DNA from: Weeksella massiliensis
GTDB lineage: Bacteria; Bacteroidota; Bacteroidia; Flavobacteriales; Weeksellaceae
Assembly (NCBI GenBank): GCA_000751595.1
Contig: CCMH01000004.1
Span: forward strand, 271,590 to 335,589
Direction: 5' to 3'
Length of the DNA stretch: 64,000 nucleotides
In this document: piece after piece, positions 1 through 8,304 of the stretch
Numbering within the stretch: position 1 is the first letter of the stretch
Layout of the letters: the number at the start of each line of letters is the position of its first letter
Notes under the pieces: model-generated
Told to the model about the DNA's origin: nothing
What the model saw: only the letters and a program-made list of their open reading frames with translations
The model's database searches: none
Translations under genes and position numbers: made by a program

Positions 1-445
1 TGAGATAATCCAACACAAAAACTCCATTCTCTTCTAACTGATCATACACCGACTGAAAAACCCGAAGATGATCATCATTGTTCAGAAAATAACCAAAACT
101 TGTAAAGAGATTGACAATCAGTCCAAAAGCATTCTTTTTGTAAACTTCTCGCATATCGTGCACATCAAAATGTAAACGATCATTGCTGAATTGCTTAGCG
201 TATTCTATGCTGTTTTCTGACAAATCTAAGCCAGTAACATCATACCCTAATTTATTTAGAAAAACGGAATGACGTCCTTTTCCACACGCCAAATCCATCA
301 CTTTGGTCGATAAAGGCAGCTGCAAATAATCGGTCAGATGACGAATAAAATCTTCCGCTTCTTCGAAGTTTCGGTTGTTGTATAATAAATGATAATATGG
401 TGTATTGAACCATGTGGCGAACCACTCTTTTTCTACGTTTGGCAT
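1..445 (-). CDS. Class I SAM-dependent methyltransferase (partial, C-terminus off the window)
   Basis: I translated this by hand from the ATG at 445 on the minus strand; the frame stays open to the window edge, so about 148 N-terminal residues are visible. The glycine-rich SAM-binding motif I reads DLACGKGRHS, followed by a GYDVTGLDLS segment with the acidic residue that binds the ribose, which is typical of small stand-alone methyltransferases. The substrate cannot be read from this part. The start overlaps the 3' end of the upstream Fur-family gene by about 13 bp, so the two are probably co-transcribed. Confidence 0.8.
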   Translation of the reverse strand, partial: MPNVEKEWFATWFNTPYYHLLYNNRNFEEAEDFIRHLTDYLQLPLSTKVMDLACGKGRHSVFLNKLGYDVTGLDLSENSIEYAKQFSNDRLHFDVHDMREVYKKNAFGLIVNLFTSFGYFLNNDDHLRVFQSVYDQLEENGVFVLDYL

Positions 446-798
446 TTTGGACAAATTCCTATGATTACACAATTGGTTTTGGTTTGGATAAAATTTTGCG
501 GTAAACAGGCTGGAATACTCTCATCTAAACAAATCATTTTCTGACATTTATCGCACTGAAAATGATAATGTTCTGTTTGATTCTTTTTGGATAAAGCAAA
601 ATGAGTGATTCCATTTTTACCCGAAATTTTATGCATTAAACCGTCTTCGCAAAAGCGATTGACGATTCGGTAAATTGTAACACGATCTAGTTTAAAAGCC
701 AAACGCTGCTCAATTTCTTCTAAACACAAACAGTCTGTCTCTTGCCGAAACAGACTGAGGATTGTATTTTTTTGAGGCGTATTTCTTCGCTTGATCAC
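433..798 (-). CDS. Fur-family metal-responsive repressor (Zur/Fur-like)
   Basis: A 121-residue protein with the Fur layout: an N-terminal winged helix (VTIYRIVNRFCEDGLMHKI, roughly residues 40-58), then a dimerisation domain with HYHFQCDKC and a terminal CPKC, giving the two CxxC pairs of the structural zinc site. The family represses transcription when loaded with Fe, Zn or Mn. I cannot tell which metal, but the double CxxC and short C-terminus fit Zur or a general Fur. The start codon is GTG at 798. A 23-bp palindrome lies directly against it, suggesting autoregulation. It is followed by an overlapping methyltransferase gene. Confidence 0.85.
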   Translation of the reverse strand: MIKRRNTPQKNTILSLFRQETDCLCLEEIEQRLAFKLDRVTIYRIVNRFCEDGLMHKISGKNGITHFALSKKNQTEHYHFQCDKCQKMICLDESIPACLPQNFIQTKTNCVIIGICPKCQT

Positions 799-821
799 TT
801 ATTGCAATTTGATTACAATAA
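799..821. promoter_or_regulatory. Palindromic operator candidate of the Fur-family gene
   Basis: TTATTGCAAT-TTG-ATTACAATAA is a 10-3-10 inverted repeat with 9 of 10 positions matching. It begins at the base next to the GTG start codon of the Fur-family gene. AT-rich dyads of this size are typical Fur/Zur/PerR boxes, so self-repression is the likely role. The assignment is inferred from position and symmetry. Confidence 0.5.
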
Positions 822-871
822 TACGACGAATTGAAGAAAAAACAATCGATTTTATTCTAAAATTTCTTATT

Positions 872-2119
872 TTATATTCCGATTTCTATTTGCAAACGTG
901 CATACCAATTGTCTTTGTTGCGATTATCGAAATATTTTTTATTTTCATACGTAACTTCTGCCTGAAGTTTAAACGCATGTTCCCAAATATACTTCGTAAG
1001 TCCAAGACTGAACTGATTTACTTTTGGCATATATTGTTCGATTTCTTTATTCATTTTTAGGGTAGAAAAACGACCAATCAACTCGTAATTACTCGGAAAT
1101 GTATAACTCCCCTGAAAATCTAAACCTTGCCCAGCTCGAACATATCTCAACTCATTTTCATCTTCCGGATTCACGGTAATTAGATCTTTTGCAGAACGAT
1201 TCATATAAGCAGACTGAAAAGCCCAGCCGTTGTACTTGAACATCAAATCAAAGAAAAGGGATTGAATATCGCGCGAAGCAAATAATAAATCTCCACGTTG
1301 ACCTTGAGTTCTCTTTGCATCTGCGTTATAACTATAGGCTGCAGAAAGCATTAATTTTGGTTTGGATTCTCGTTTGATATCTCCCTCGAAATTAGAACCA
1401 TCACTTTTGAAAGCTCCGAGCGGAAAAATTTCTGCTTTACCAGTATAGGCTAAACCAGTACCTTCGAAATCAGTCCAATTCCGCCCTTCTCCTGTAGAAA
1501 CTGCACCACGCAATGTGTACGAAAACTCATCACCCGAACGTTTATTGTATTGTACTTGCGCACCAAAATCACGATCGATATTAAACTCTGAGTTATTGAT
1601 CGAACGATCGGTTAATTGCAAAGCTCCAGAAGAGTTAAATCGCTGACGGTTACCAGGTAATTTCGTTTGACCGAAACCAATACTCCAATTAGAATTTGGG
1701 GTATAATTGATCATCGCATCTCGAATAATATTGATGTTTTCACCATCTTGTACTTCTCCTACATCTTCGGGTGCAAAAGACAATTGTAAACTATACTGAA
1801 ATTTTGGTGAACCCACATATCCGTCTAAACGCAAACGCAAACGACGAATTTGTCCGTCTAAGGTTTTCTTTTCGCCCTGATTTGCATAGAAAGTTGCACG
1901 GTTTTGCATTCTGAATCGAATATTGACTTGGTACAAGCTGTCGGGAGAAGTCATTCCCAAACCTTTTCCGTAGCTATAAAAAGGCAACATCGAAGTATCG
2001 TAATTTTCATCAGATACAATTTTTTTTGGTTTCTTTATCGTATCCGATTCCTGTTGGGCGGCAACATTTTGGCTAAAAAGCAGGATGAATAAACCAAGAT
2101 AAATAGAAATTTTGTTCAT
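872..2119 (-). CDS. OprP/OprO-type outer-membrane porin
   Basis: A 415-residue protein with a signal peptide (MNKISIYLGLFILLFSQ, cleavage near AAAQQ) followed by long alternating aromatic/polar strands such as FRMQNRATFY and RLRLRLDGYVG, the pattern of the phosphate-selective porin O/P family. The C-terminus ends in an outer-membrane style strand (WYARLQIEIGI). It should form a beta-barrel channel in the outer membrane. Phosphate specificity is known only for some members, so the substrate is open. It stands alone, with a terminator hairpin upstream separating it from the preceding gene. Confidence 0.8.
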   Translation of the reverse strand: MNKISIYLGLFILLFSQNVAAQQESDTIKKPKKIVSDENYDTSMLPFYSYGKGLGMTSPDSLYQVNIRFRMQNRATFYANQGEKKTLDGQIRRLRLRLDGYVGSPKFQYSLQLSFAPEDVGEVQDGENINIIRDAMINYTPNSNWSIGFGQTKLPGNRQRFNSSGALQLTDRSINNSEFNIDRDFGAQVQYNKRSGDEFSYTLRGAVSTGEGRNWTDFEGTGLAYTGKAEIFPLGAFKSDGSNFEGDIKRESKPKLMLSAAYSYNADAKRTQGQRGDLLFASRDIQSLFFDLMFKYNGWAFQSAYMNRSAKDLITVNPEDENELRYVRAGQGLDFQGSYTFPSNYELIGRFSTLKMNKEIEQYMPKVNQFSLGLTKYIWEHAFKLQAEVTYENKKYFDNRNKDNWYARLQIEIGI

Positions 2120-2163
2120 GAGGCTAAGCCATTTAAATTAAAAAATTTTTGTAAGTTAATAAA

Positions 2164-2188
2164 AAAAGCCTCAACAAGAGAGGCTTTT
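2164..2188. terminator. Intrinsic terminator between 2208 gene and porin
   Basis: AAAAGCCTC / GAGGCTTTT form a 9-bp stem with a 7-nt loop and A/T tracts on both sides. It ends the minus-strand transcript of the CCA/pRiA4b-like genes before the porin. Confidence 0.8.
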
Positions 2189-2207
2189 ATATATTGATTA
2201 ATTTGGA

Positions 2208-2720
2208 CTACATATCATCGATATCGATTTCGCTATCTATTTCTAAATCATCAAAATCTTCTTCATCCGACATCATGTCTTCATCTTCATCCAAATCGAT
2301 AATTTCCATATCTTTTTTCGGAGCTTTGAGGGGCATCGAACCAAAACGATAAACCGTCAATGGGTAATTGAGTACCGCAGGCTTATCTTCTACCGAGATC
2401 AGTTCTACAAAGAAAGTCCAAAGATCTAAATAATCATACACGAAAATCATGCGATCACCTACCTCTTGGAAAACTTCTTTGATGTAGAAATCGGCCATTG
2501 TTTCGTCGGTTCCATCATCTGACATGTCTTCTAAGGGAATTTCTTTTCCTTGTTCCCAATCATCGTTAGACTCATAGAATGAAGCTAACTCATCTCCTTG
2601 CAAACTAAATGCACTTATTATTCCTTTGTAGAGTGTGAATAATGTTTGTTTTTCTTTGATCTCAATATCCCTAAAAACATCTTCCTTTGTGTCAAGGATA
2701 ACACGAATTTTGTATATCAC
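2208..2720 (-). CDS. Plasmid pRiA4b ORF-3-like / IS1096 TnpR-like domain protein
   Basis: A 170-residue acidic protein that begins MIYKIRVILDTKEDVFRDIEI and includes LYKGIISAFSLQGDELASFY, matching the pRiA4b ORF-3-like family that is widespread in Bacteroidetes. The last 30 residues are almost entirely Asp/Glu (DLDEDEDMMSDEEDFDDLE). The family has no established biochemical role. The gene begins 3 bp after the CCA-transferase stop, so the two are an operon. It is probably a housekeeping protein here despite the mobile-element-derived family name. Confidence 0.65.
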   Translation of the reverse strand: MIYKIRVILDTKEDVFRDIEIKEKQTLFTLYKGIISAFSLQGDELASFYESNDDWEQGKEIPLEDMSDDGTDETMADFYIKEVFQEVGDRMIFVYDYLDLWTFFVELISVEDKPAVLNYPLTVYRFGSMPLKAPKKDMEIIDLDEDEDMMSDEEDFDDLEIDSEIDIDDM

Positions 2721-2723
2721 TTT

Positions 2724-4145
2724 TTATTGTTTTATCGGTTTCAAATTTAGCTTTTTTCCTAAATCTACCATAAAGTTATAGGCAGAATTATAATTATTTT
2801 CTATCTCTCCTTCTAAGATGGCATCTTTGATAGCGGTTTTGATAATACCAATTTCTTTACAAGGTTGCAAATCAAAAACTTCCATGATTTCTTCACCCGA
2901 AATTGGCGGTTGAAAATTTCTGATTCGATCGCGTTCTTCAACGTCTTTTATCTTTTGTTCGACCAACTCGAAATTACGAATGTATCTTTTTTGTTTCTTT
3001 TCGTTTTTAGTTGTGATATCTGCTTTGCATAAAACCAATAAATCTTCTAAATCATCCGAGGCATCAAACAGTAATCTACGCAGTGCAGAATCGGTTGCTT
3101 CCTCAGAAATTACAGCAATCGGACGAGAACTCATCATTACCAATTTCTGAACATATTTTAGGTCTTGCCCTAAAGGAAGTTTTAATCGTTTGAATAATTT
3201 ATAGGTCATTTTAGACCCAACATATTCGTGCGAATGAAAAGTCCATCCTACTTTTGGGTCGAATTTTTTCGTTACCGCTTTTCCGATATCGTGCAATAAA
3301 GCTGCCCAACGCAACCACAAATTATCGGTTTTTTCGGCAATGTTATCCACCACTTCTAGAGTATGGTAGAAATTATCTTTGTGTTTTTGTCCGTCGATAT
3401 CTTCCACCCCTTTTAGCGCACAAAGTTCGGGTAATATTTGGGGCAATAAATTGGCTTCATCCAACAAAAGTAAACCTTTAGAAGGTTGTGGCGTAAGCAT
3501 TATTTTATTAAACTCATCCATTACGCGCTCTTTGGAAACAATCTCTAATCGATGCGCATTTTCTTGAATTGCACGAAAGGATTTTTCTTCGATAGAAAAA
3601 TTCAATTGAGCAGCGAAACGAATCGCTCTCATCATGCGCAAAGGATCATCAGAATACGTAATATTCGGATCCAATGGAGTGCGAATTATTTTGGCTTCTA
3701 AATCTTGTATTCCTTCAAACGGATCGATTAATTGACCAAAATCTTCATGATTCAATGAAATGGCTAAAGCATTAATGGTAAAATCTCGTCTTTTCTGATC
3801 GTCTTCTAAAGTGCCATTTTCTACAAAAGGTTTTCGGCTATCTTCTGAATAACTTTCTTTACGAGCACCCACAAACTCTAATTCTTTGTTTTGATATTTG
3901 AACATCGCAGTCCCAAAACGTTTAAAAACAGAGACTTTAGAAGTGTTTCCTAATTTTTTAGCAGCTTTCTCTGCCAAAATAATTCCATTGCCAACCGTCA
4001 CAAAATCAATATCTTGTTTCCCCGGTCGTTCTAATAAGAAATCTCGCACAAAGCCTCCGACAACGTAAGATTTTTGCTTCAGTTCTTCAGCAGTTTCTCC
4101 TATCGTTGCAAATAGTGGGTCGTTGATCGCTTTTTTCAAATTCAT
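2724..4145 (-). CDS. CCA tRNA nucleotidyltransferase
   Basis: A 473-residue class II nucleotidyltransferase that adds or repairs the tRNA 3' CCA end. The head carries GGFVRD and a DID catalytic carboxylate pair (KQDIDFVTVG, about residues 39-48), followed by RRDFTINALA and RMMRAIRFAAQL. The C-terminal half has an HD domain (LLHDIGKAVT). The length and HD fusion match bacterial enzymes of this type. A TACCTTTG box lies only 4 nt before the ATG at 4145, so the message may be leaderless. The 2208 gene follows 3 bp downstream. Confidence 0.92.
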   Translation of the reverse strand: MNLKKAINDPLFATIGETAEELKQKSYVVGGFVRDFLLERPGKQDIDFVTVGNGIILAEKAAKKLGNTSKVSVFKRFGTAMFKYQNKELEFVGARKESYSEDSRKPFVENGTLEDDQKRRDFTINALAISLNHEDFGQLIDPFEGIQDLEAKIIRTPLDPNITYSDDPLRMMRAIRFAAQLNFSIEEKSFRAIQENAHRLEIVSKERVMDEFNKIMLTPQPSKGLLLLDEANLLPQILPELCALKGVEDIDGQKHKDNFYHTLEVVDNIAEKTDNLWLRWAALLHDIGKAVTKKFDPKVGWTFHSHEYVGSKMTYKLFKRLKLPLGQDLKYVQKLVMMSSRPIAVISEEATDSALRRLLFDASDDLEDLLVLCKADITTKNEKKQKRYIRNFELVEQKIKDVEERDRIRNFQPPISGEEIMEVFDLQPCKEIGIIKTAIKDAILEGEIENNYNSAYNFMVDLGKKLNLKPIKQ

Positions 4146-4149
4146 ACCG

Positions 4150-4157
4150 CAAAGGTA
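4150..4157 (-). promoter_or_regulatory. -7 box TACCTTTG 4 nt before the CCA-transferase start
   Basis: Reads TACCTTTG on the minus strand, an exact match to the Bacteroidetes TAnnTTTG -7 element. With usual -7 to start-site spacing, transcription would begin at or next to the ATG at 4145. No clear TTTG -33 element is visible. Confidence 0.5.
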
Positions 4158-4178
4158 AAAGTTTTTAGAACTTTTGTC

Positions 4179-4733
4179 CTATTCACGAATAACTTTTACT
4201 TGTAAATCTTTTGTGAGTTGAATAATGGTCGAAGCTTCGTTTTTGGGTATGAAGGTTTTAACTTCGTCTACCACAAAATCAACTTTTTCTAAAATCGATG
4301 GAGAAATATCTGCATAGACTTGCGCAGCTTTTTCACCCGATATATTAACCGAGGTCGAAACCAAAGGTGCTTTTATATGCTGAATTATTCGGCAACAAAA
4401 AGGATCTTGCGTCAAGCGAATCCCGATAGTATTGTCTTTCGAAACCAATGATTTTGGCAAACCACGCGGCTCATCATAGATTATTGTCAAAGGTTTTTCG
4501 TTGAGATCGATTAAATCCCAAGCTAATTCTGGCACATCAACAATAGACTGTAAACGCGCAGGAGAATCGACCAAAAGAATGAGCGATTTAGTTTCAGGAC
4601 GATGTTTTATCGAATATATTTTTTCGATTGCTTTTTCATCCAAAGCATTGCAGCCTAAACCCAAAATTGTATCGGTAGGATAAATCATCGTTTCCCCTTT
4701 CAACAAACGTTCGGTAATTTCTTGTATCGTCAT
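4179..4733 (-). CDS. Sua5/YciO/YrdC family protein (threonylcarbamoyl-AMP synthase-like)
   Basis: The YrdC fold is evident: MIYPTDTILGLGCNA near the N-terminus, KHRPETKSLILLVDS, then RLTQDPFCCRII and a STSVNISGE signature. These proteins make threonylcarbamoyl-AMP from threonine, bicarbonate and ATP for the t6A37 modification of tRNA. At about 184 residues it lacks the C-terminal Sua5 extension. I prefer the ATG at 4733 (MTIQEITERLL), because the 10 extra residues from 4763 do not look like the family start. It follows the CCA gene's promoter region, so both flank tRNA maturation. Confidence 0.85.
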   Translation of the reverse strand: MTIQEITERLLKGETMIYPTDTILGLGCNALDEKAIEKIYSIKHRPETKSLILLVDSPARLQSIVDVPELAWDLIDLNEKPLTIIYDEPRGLPKSLVSKDNTIGIRLTQDPFCCRIIQHIKAPLVSTSVNISGEKAAQVYADISPSILEKVDFVVDEVKTFIPKNEASTIIQLTKDLQVKVIRE

Positions 4734-4801
4734 TTTAGTTGTATTGTTGGGCAAATTTCTCAAATATTATCAAGATTATAAACTAAAAAAACCTTTTTAT
4801 T

Positions 4802-5728
4802 TTAATCAAGCTCTTTCTTTTTTTGTTGATGTTTTAAGGATAACGATAGCGGCATTCCTTGTAAACTTGCTCGGAGCAAAGGCCATTTTTTGGGTTGTAT
4901 GAGGGTAGAAAAGAAATATTTCGTTCCGAAAAATACCAAAACCAATCGAGAAGCAAGCCAACCTTGATGTTTGTTGATGATATAGATCAAAGATAGTTTT
5001 TGTTCTAACTTGATTGCGATAGATTTTTTGGTACTCAGCCCATGAATATGTTTGTATCGAATGGTCGGAATTAGCACTGTTTTTTTACCAATCGCTTTCA
5101 TTCGTCTAGACAGATCTGTTTCTTCATAATACAAGAAGATATTTTCATCAAAACCTCCTATTTTATCAAAATCTGCACGACGCATGAACATAAAAGAGCC
5201 CGCAACAAAATCCGCTTCAATGGGTTGAGAATAAACTTTTTTACGTTTCGGAAATCTTTTCGGATTGACCATTTCTAAACATTTCCTACTCAATATCTCC
5301 CGCTGCCAAGAGGCAAAATGATCAATAGTCGGTACGAAATCAAAATGCTCATTCACCGACTGCGGAGAGATAATTCCGACCTCCGAATGCTGATCCAAAT
5401 AGGCTTTCAGAACCGGAAAACAATCGTCAATCAGTTCGACATCGCTATTGACAAACGCAACATATTTGCTCTCAGAAGTCGCTTCATACCCAATTCTATT
5501 TCCTTGTCCAAACCCTGTATTGATATTGCTTCTGACAAGTTTTAGATTGGATAAATTTTGTTCTTTTACCAATTGTTGTAAATGAAAAAAATCTTCCTTT
5601 TCTGAAGCATTATCGATGATGACAATTTCGTACTTAACATTGGTTGTTTTTTCTACAATACTTTTTACTAAAGCAATCGTTGCATCGCTTGTATTGTAAT
5701 TTATTGTAACGATACTGAGGTCTAACAT
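4802..5728 (-). CDS. Family 2 glycosyltransferase (rhamnosyltransferase-like)
   Basis: A 308-residue GT-A enzyme. The N-terminus LSIVTINYNTSDATIALVKS binds the nucleotide-sugar, the FVNSDVEL segment carries the DxD-type metal motif, and the C-terminal part has FLYYEETDLSRRMK, the acceptor/catalytic ED motif. It resembles dTDP-rhamnosyl and related transferases of surface polysaccharide assembly; the donor is not certain. The start overlaps the stop of the upstream GT2 gene by 7 bp, so they are translationally coupled. Confidence 0.85.
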   Translation of the reverse strand: MLDLSIVTINYNTSDATIALVKSIVEKTTNVKYEIVIIDNASEKEDFFHLQQLVKEQNLSNLKLVRSNINTGFGQGNRIGYEATSESKYVAFVNSDVELIDDCFPVLKAYLDQHSEVGIISPQSVNEHFDFVPTIDHFASWQREILSRKCLEMVNPKRFPKRKKVYSQPIEADFVAGSFMFMRRADFDKIGGFDENIFLYYEETDLSRRMKAIGKKTVLIPTIRYKHIHGLSTKKSIAIKLEQKLSLIYIINKHQGWLASRLVLVFFGTKYFFSTLIQPKKWPLLRASLQGMPLSLSLKHQQKKKELD

Positions 5729-6519
5729 TCCAAATATTGATTGATGCCTTTTGGGGCAAATATTAATTTTTGTTCGATGGTACTTTGTTGAATTTGGTCA
5801 TTTCTATCCAAGAATTCTTTGCTTTGTTCTCGATGATAAATATGGTAAACTATTCCAGCAAATTTTAGTCGTTTAGCAAAAATACCAGCATTGTGCATTC
5901 TCAAAACCAATTCAGAATCTTCTCTTCCCCAGCCCGAAAACTCTTCGTTATAGCCATTGACTTTTATAAAATCGTTTCGCCAAAAAGAAAAATTACATCC
6001 TCTCATTTTCGATGAATAATCTGTATGTTTTTTTTGGTTCTTCGCCAAAAAAGGAATGCGAAGTGTGCGACCTCTTTTTTTAATTCCTTTCGAAAAAAAA
6101 TGAAAATGAATGGTTTTATTCTGAAATAGTTCCTGCAATTTCGATTGCTGAATATTCACCCGAGAACCGTAGAGATAAGTATTCTTTTCAGCCATTGCCA
6201 AATGATCTTCTACAAAATTAGGATGCAATATCACATCTCCGTCGATGCTAATAATATAATCGGATGTAGCTTTAGCAATCGCTTTATTCATGATTATCGC
6301 TTTTCTATTTCCAAGATCTTCATGCCAAACATGCACAACTGGATTAGGAAAATTCTCGATAAATTTTCCGATTATTTGTCTAGTTTCTTCTTTTGAGCCA
6401 TCATCTGCAATGATTACTTCATCGGGTAAACGTGTTTGGGTCTGAATACTTTTCAGCACCAATTCTAAGGCTTCAGCCCAATTATAGGTCGACAAAACTA
6501 AGCTTGTACTCATCTTCAT
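5722..6519 (-). CDS. Family 2 glycosyltransferase with galactosyltransferase-type C-terminal motif
   Basis: GT-A enzyme beginning MKMSTSLVLSTYN with VIIADDGSKEE, ISIDGDVILHPNFVEDH (DxD) and NEEFSGWGREDSELVLRM, the motif shared with galactosyltransferase-type C-terminal domains. It is about 265 residues from the ATG at 6519. I chose this start because a TATTTTTG -7 box ends 5 nt before it, and residues upstream would run into the divergent promoter. It is closely related to the GT2 at 10021, which shows the same motif order. It probably transfers a sugar during LPS or capsule assembly. Confidence 0.82.
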   Translation of the reverse strand: MKMSTSLVLSTYNWAEALELVLKSIQTQTRLPDEVIIADDGSKEETRQIIGKFIENFPNPVVHVWHEDLGNRKAIIMNKAIAKATSDYIISIDGDVILHPNFVEDHLAMAEKNTYLYGSRVNIQQSKLQELFQNKTIHFHFFSKGIKKRGRTLRIPFLAKNQKKHTDYSSKMRGCNFSFWRNDFIKVNGYNEEFSGWGREDSELVLRMHNAGIFAKRLKFAGIVYHIYHREQSKEFLDRNDQIQQSTIEQKLIFAPKGINQYLEC

Positions 6520-6524
6520 ACCAA

Positions 6525-6532
6525 CAAAAATA
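6525..6532 (-). promoter_or_regulatory. -7 box TATTTTTG just before GT2 start
   Basis: TATTTTTG on the minus strand, ending 5 nt before the ATG at 6519. It fits TAnnTTTG and again implies a very short or absent leader. Confidence 0.45.
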
Positions 6533-6540
6533 AACATATC

Positions 6541-6572
6541 TTTGACACTGCCGACTAAAGTTTTTACATTTG
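6541..6572 (+). promoter_or_regulatory. Promoter TTTG-N20-TACATTTG for the Kdo-kinase-like gene
   Basis: TTTG at 6541-6544, 20 bp, then TACATTTG at 6565-6572. This is a complete Bacteroidetes-type -33/-7 promoter. It places the start site near 6579 and favours the ATG at 6600 over an upstream in-frame start inside the promoter. Confidence 0.7.
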
Positions 6573-6599
6573 CGTAAAAAGAGTCCAAGAGCCAAGAGC

Positions 6600-7379
6600 A
6601 TGAGCAGAGAAATTGTAGTAAATCCTACCTATAGAACTGATAAAAATGAGATTGAAAATGCAATCAATAATTTTTCGAATAACCAAGATTATTTAGTAAA
6701 AGGTAGTCGGAACTCTATCAAAAAGTTACGCTTAGAAAATGGGGAAACTTGCACAATCAAAGCGTTTAAGATTCCGAATTTCATCAATAAAATTGCTTAT
6801 CGTTTTTTTAGAGAATCCAAAGCGAAACGCTCTTACAATTATGCTAAAATACTGATCGAAAAAGGTTTCAAAACGCCCACACCGATTGCGTATGTCGAAC
6901 ATAAAACTGCTTTTTCTTTTTTAGATTCTTATTACTTTTGTGCGTTTATCAAAGATGATTTCACCTACAGAGAAGTGGTGCATACGCCCAATTTTCCTGA
7001 TTTCGAAAATGTGCTTCGACAGTTTACACAATTTACATTTGCATTGCATGAAGCCGGAATAGAATTTTTAGATCATTCACCTGGAAACACGTTGATTATC
7101 GATAAAAATGATGGCACGTATGACTTTTATTTGGTTGATTTGAATCGGATGAAATTTCACGATTCGATGAGTTTGGATCAACGCATTAATAACTTTGTTC
7201 GATTGACGCCGCATCGAGAATCAGTAGAAATCATGGCCAAAGAATATGCACGATTGATGCAGTTACCGCCAGCAGAAGTAGTGGATAAAATGTGGGCCGG
7301 AACAGAAGAATTCCAACATAAATTTCATCAGAAACAAGCTCGTAAAAAACGATTGAAAAAAATAATCGGAAAAAAATAA
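6600..7379 (+). CDS. Kdo/WaaP-family lipopolysaccharide kinase
   Basis: About 259 residues with a small protein-kinase-like fold: a lysine in NSIKKLRLENG/CTIKAFK, HEAGIEFLDHSPGNTLI as the catalytic loop (Asp and Asn), and YDFYLVDLNRMKF as the metal-binding DFG equivalent. The Kdo/WaaP kinase family phosphorylates inner-core sugars of LPS in the cytoplasm. The basic C-terminus (KQARKKRLKKIIGKK) could contact the membrane. It is divergent from the GT2 pair and lies amid LPS glycosyltransferases, which supports the role. Which sugar is phosphorylated cannot be told. Confidence 0.78.
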   Translation: MSREIVVNPTYRTDKNEIENAINNFSNNQDYLVKGSRNSIKKLRLENGETCTIKAFKIPNFINKIAYRFFRESKAKRSYNYAKILIEKGFKTPTPIAYVEHKTAFSFLDSYYFCAFIKDDFTYREVVHTPNFPDFENVLRQFTQFTFALHEAGIEFLDHSPGNTLIIDKNDGTYDFYLVDLNRMKFHDSMSLDQRINNFVRLTPHRESVEIMAKEYARLMQLPPAEVVDKMWAGTEEFQHKFHQKQARKKRLKKIIGKK

Positions 7380-7391
7380 CGCCTTAAACGA

Positions 7392-8303
7392 TCAAAACAC
7401 CAATTCATTATAAGGAAGAATAGTCGAATAACCTTTTTCTTCTAAATAAGCATGCATTCCGTCGCGATACGTCATCAAAACAAAATCACCACCCCAAGTG
7501 CCAAGACTCTTCACACAACCCGCATACTCAGGGAAACGTTCCTCTTTTACGTTGGGTAATTGCATGAAATCTCCTAAAATTGCTTGGTATTCATCTAAAA
7601 TAGTTTCGAAATCATTAAGCTTTTCAACCGAAGGTAAACGTTCTACCAAGTCAGACAAATCCCGAATCATTGCCCAATTTTTAGGTCGATCTCGGTAGTG
7701 TTGCCCAACAGCAGCTTGCGTATCTTGTTTTTGATTGAGATAAACAAAATACAATTCATCAAAAAAATTCCACTTTAGTTGAGGATAAGTCACGGTAATT
7801 TCTGGTGTATTACGAAAAAGAATTGGTTTGTTTTCGTAAGCACAAGCCACATCATACCCACTTGTTGCAAAGGTTTTTTGGTTTAATATATACGGATCTA
7901 TTTTCATCCATTTTGCCAAAAGAGCAACCAAAGTAGAGCTACTCCCCAATCCCCATTGCTGGGGATAAGTGAGTTTTGTGGTGATTTGGTAGGATTTTTT
8001 AGCGAGAAAAAAAGTAGGATTTTGATCAATTGCTTGCATCAAAATTTGTTGCAAACCGAAAGCAAGTTTCGGATTAGTCGTTCCTTTTATATCCAAGGTT
8101 TTAGCATCAAAAATCGCATTGAACCAAGAAGACTGATCGACCAAAAAGGCATTCCAAATAATTTCTTCTTCCTCAGCATCAAAAGAAGATACATGCATAT
8201 TTTGCCCAAATTTTGCAGGCAAAGCCAACGATTGAGCACCATCTAAAACGATGTACTCTCCTATCAATAATAATTTTCCGTTCGCTAAAAAAGATTGTTC
8301 CAT
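7392..8303 (-). CDS. GHMP-family kinase (GYDIA-type, mevalonate-pathway-like)
   Basis: A 303-residue GHMP kinase from the ATG at 8303 (MEQSFLANGKLLLIGEY). The ATP loop is QQWGLGSSSTLVALLA. The motif SGYDVACAYENKPILF resembles the GYDIA subgroup common in Bacteroidetes, which is usually linked to mevalonate or phosphomevalonate kinases. Motif 3 appears as SLGTWGGDFVLM near the C-terminus. The substrate is not proven; isoprenoid synthesis is the best guess. The start lies 1 bp after the fabD stop, so they form an operon. The longer ORF to 8333 would overlap fabD. Confidence 0.75.
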   Translation of the reverse strand: MEQSFLANGKLLLIGEYIVLDGAQSLALPAKFGQNMHVSSFDAEEEEIIWNAFLVDQSSWFNAIFDAKTLDIKGTTNPKLAFGLQQILMQAIDQNPTFFLAKKSYQITTKLTYPQQWGLGSSSTLVALLAKWMKIDPYILNQKTFATSGYDVACAYENKPILFRNTPEITVTYPQLKWNFFDELYFVYLNQKQDTQAAVGQHYRDRPKNWAMIRDLSDLVERLPSVEKLNDFETILDEYQAILGDFMQLPNVKEERFPEYAGCVKSLGTWGGDFVLMTYRDGMHAYLEEKGYSTILPYNELVF

Positions 8304-8304
8304 G

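Noticed and set aside
2208..2720. Mobile element passenger gene
   Set aside because: The family name derives from IS1096/pRiA4b, but no transposase or inverted repeats flank it, and it is tightly linked to the CCA gene.
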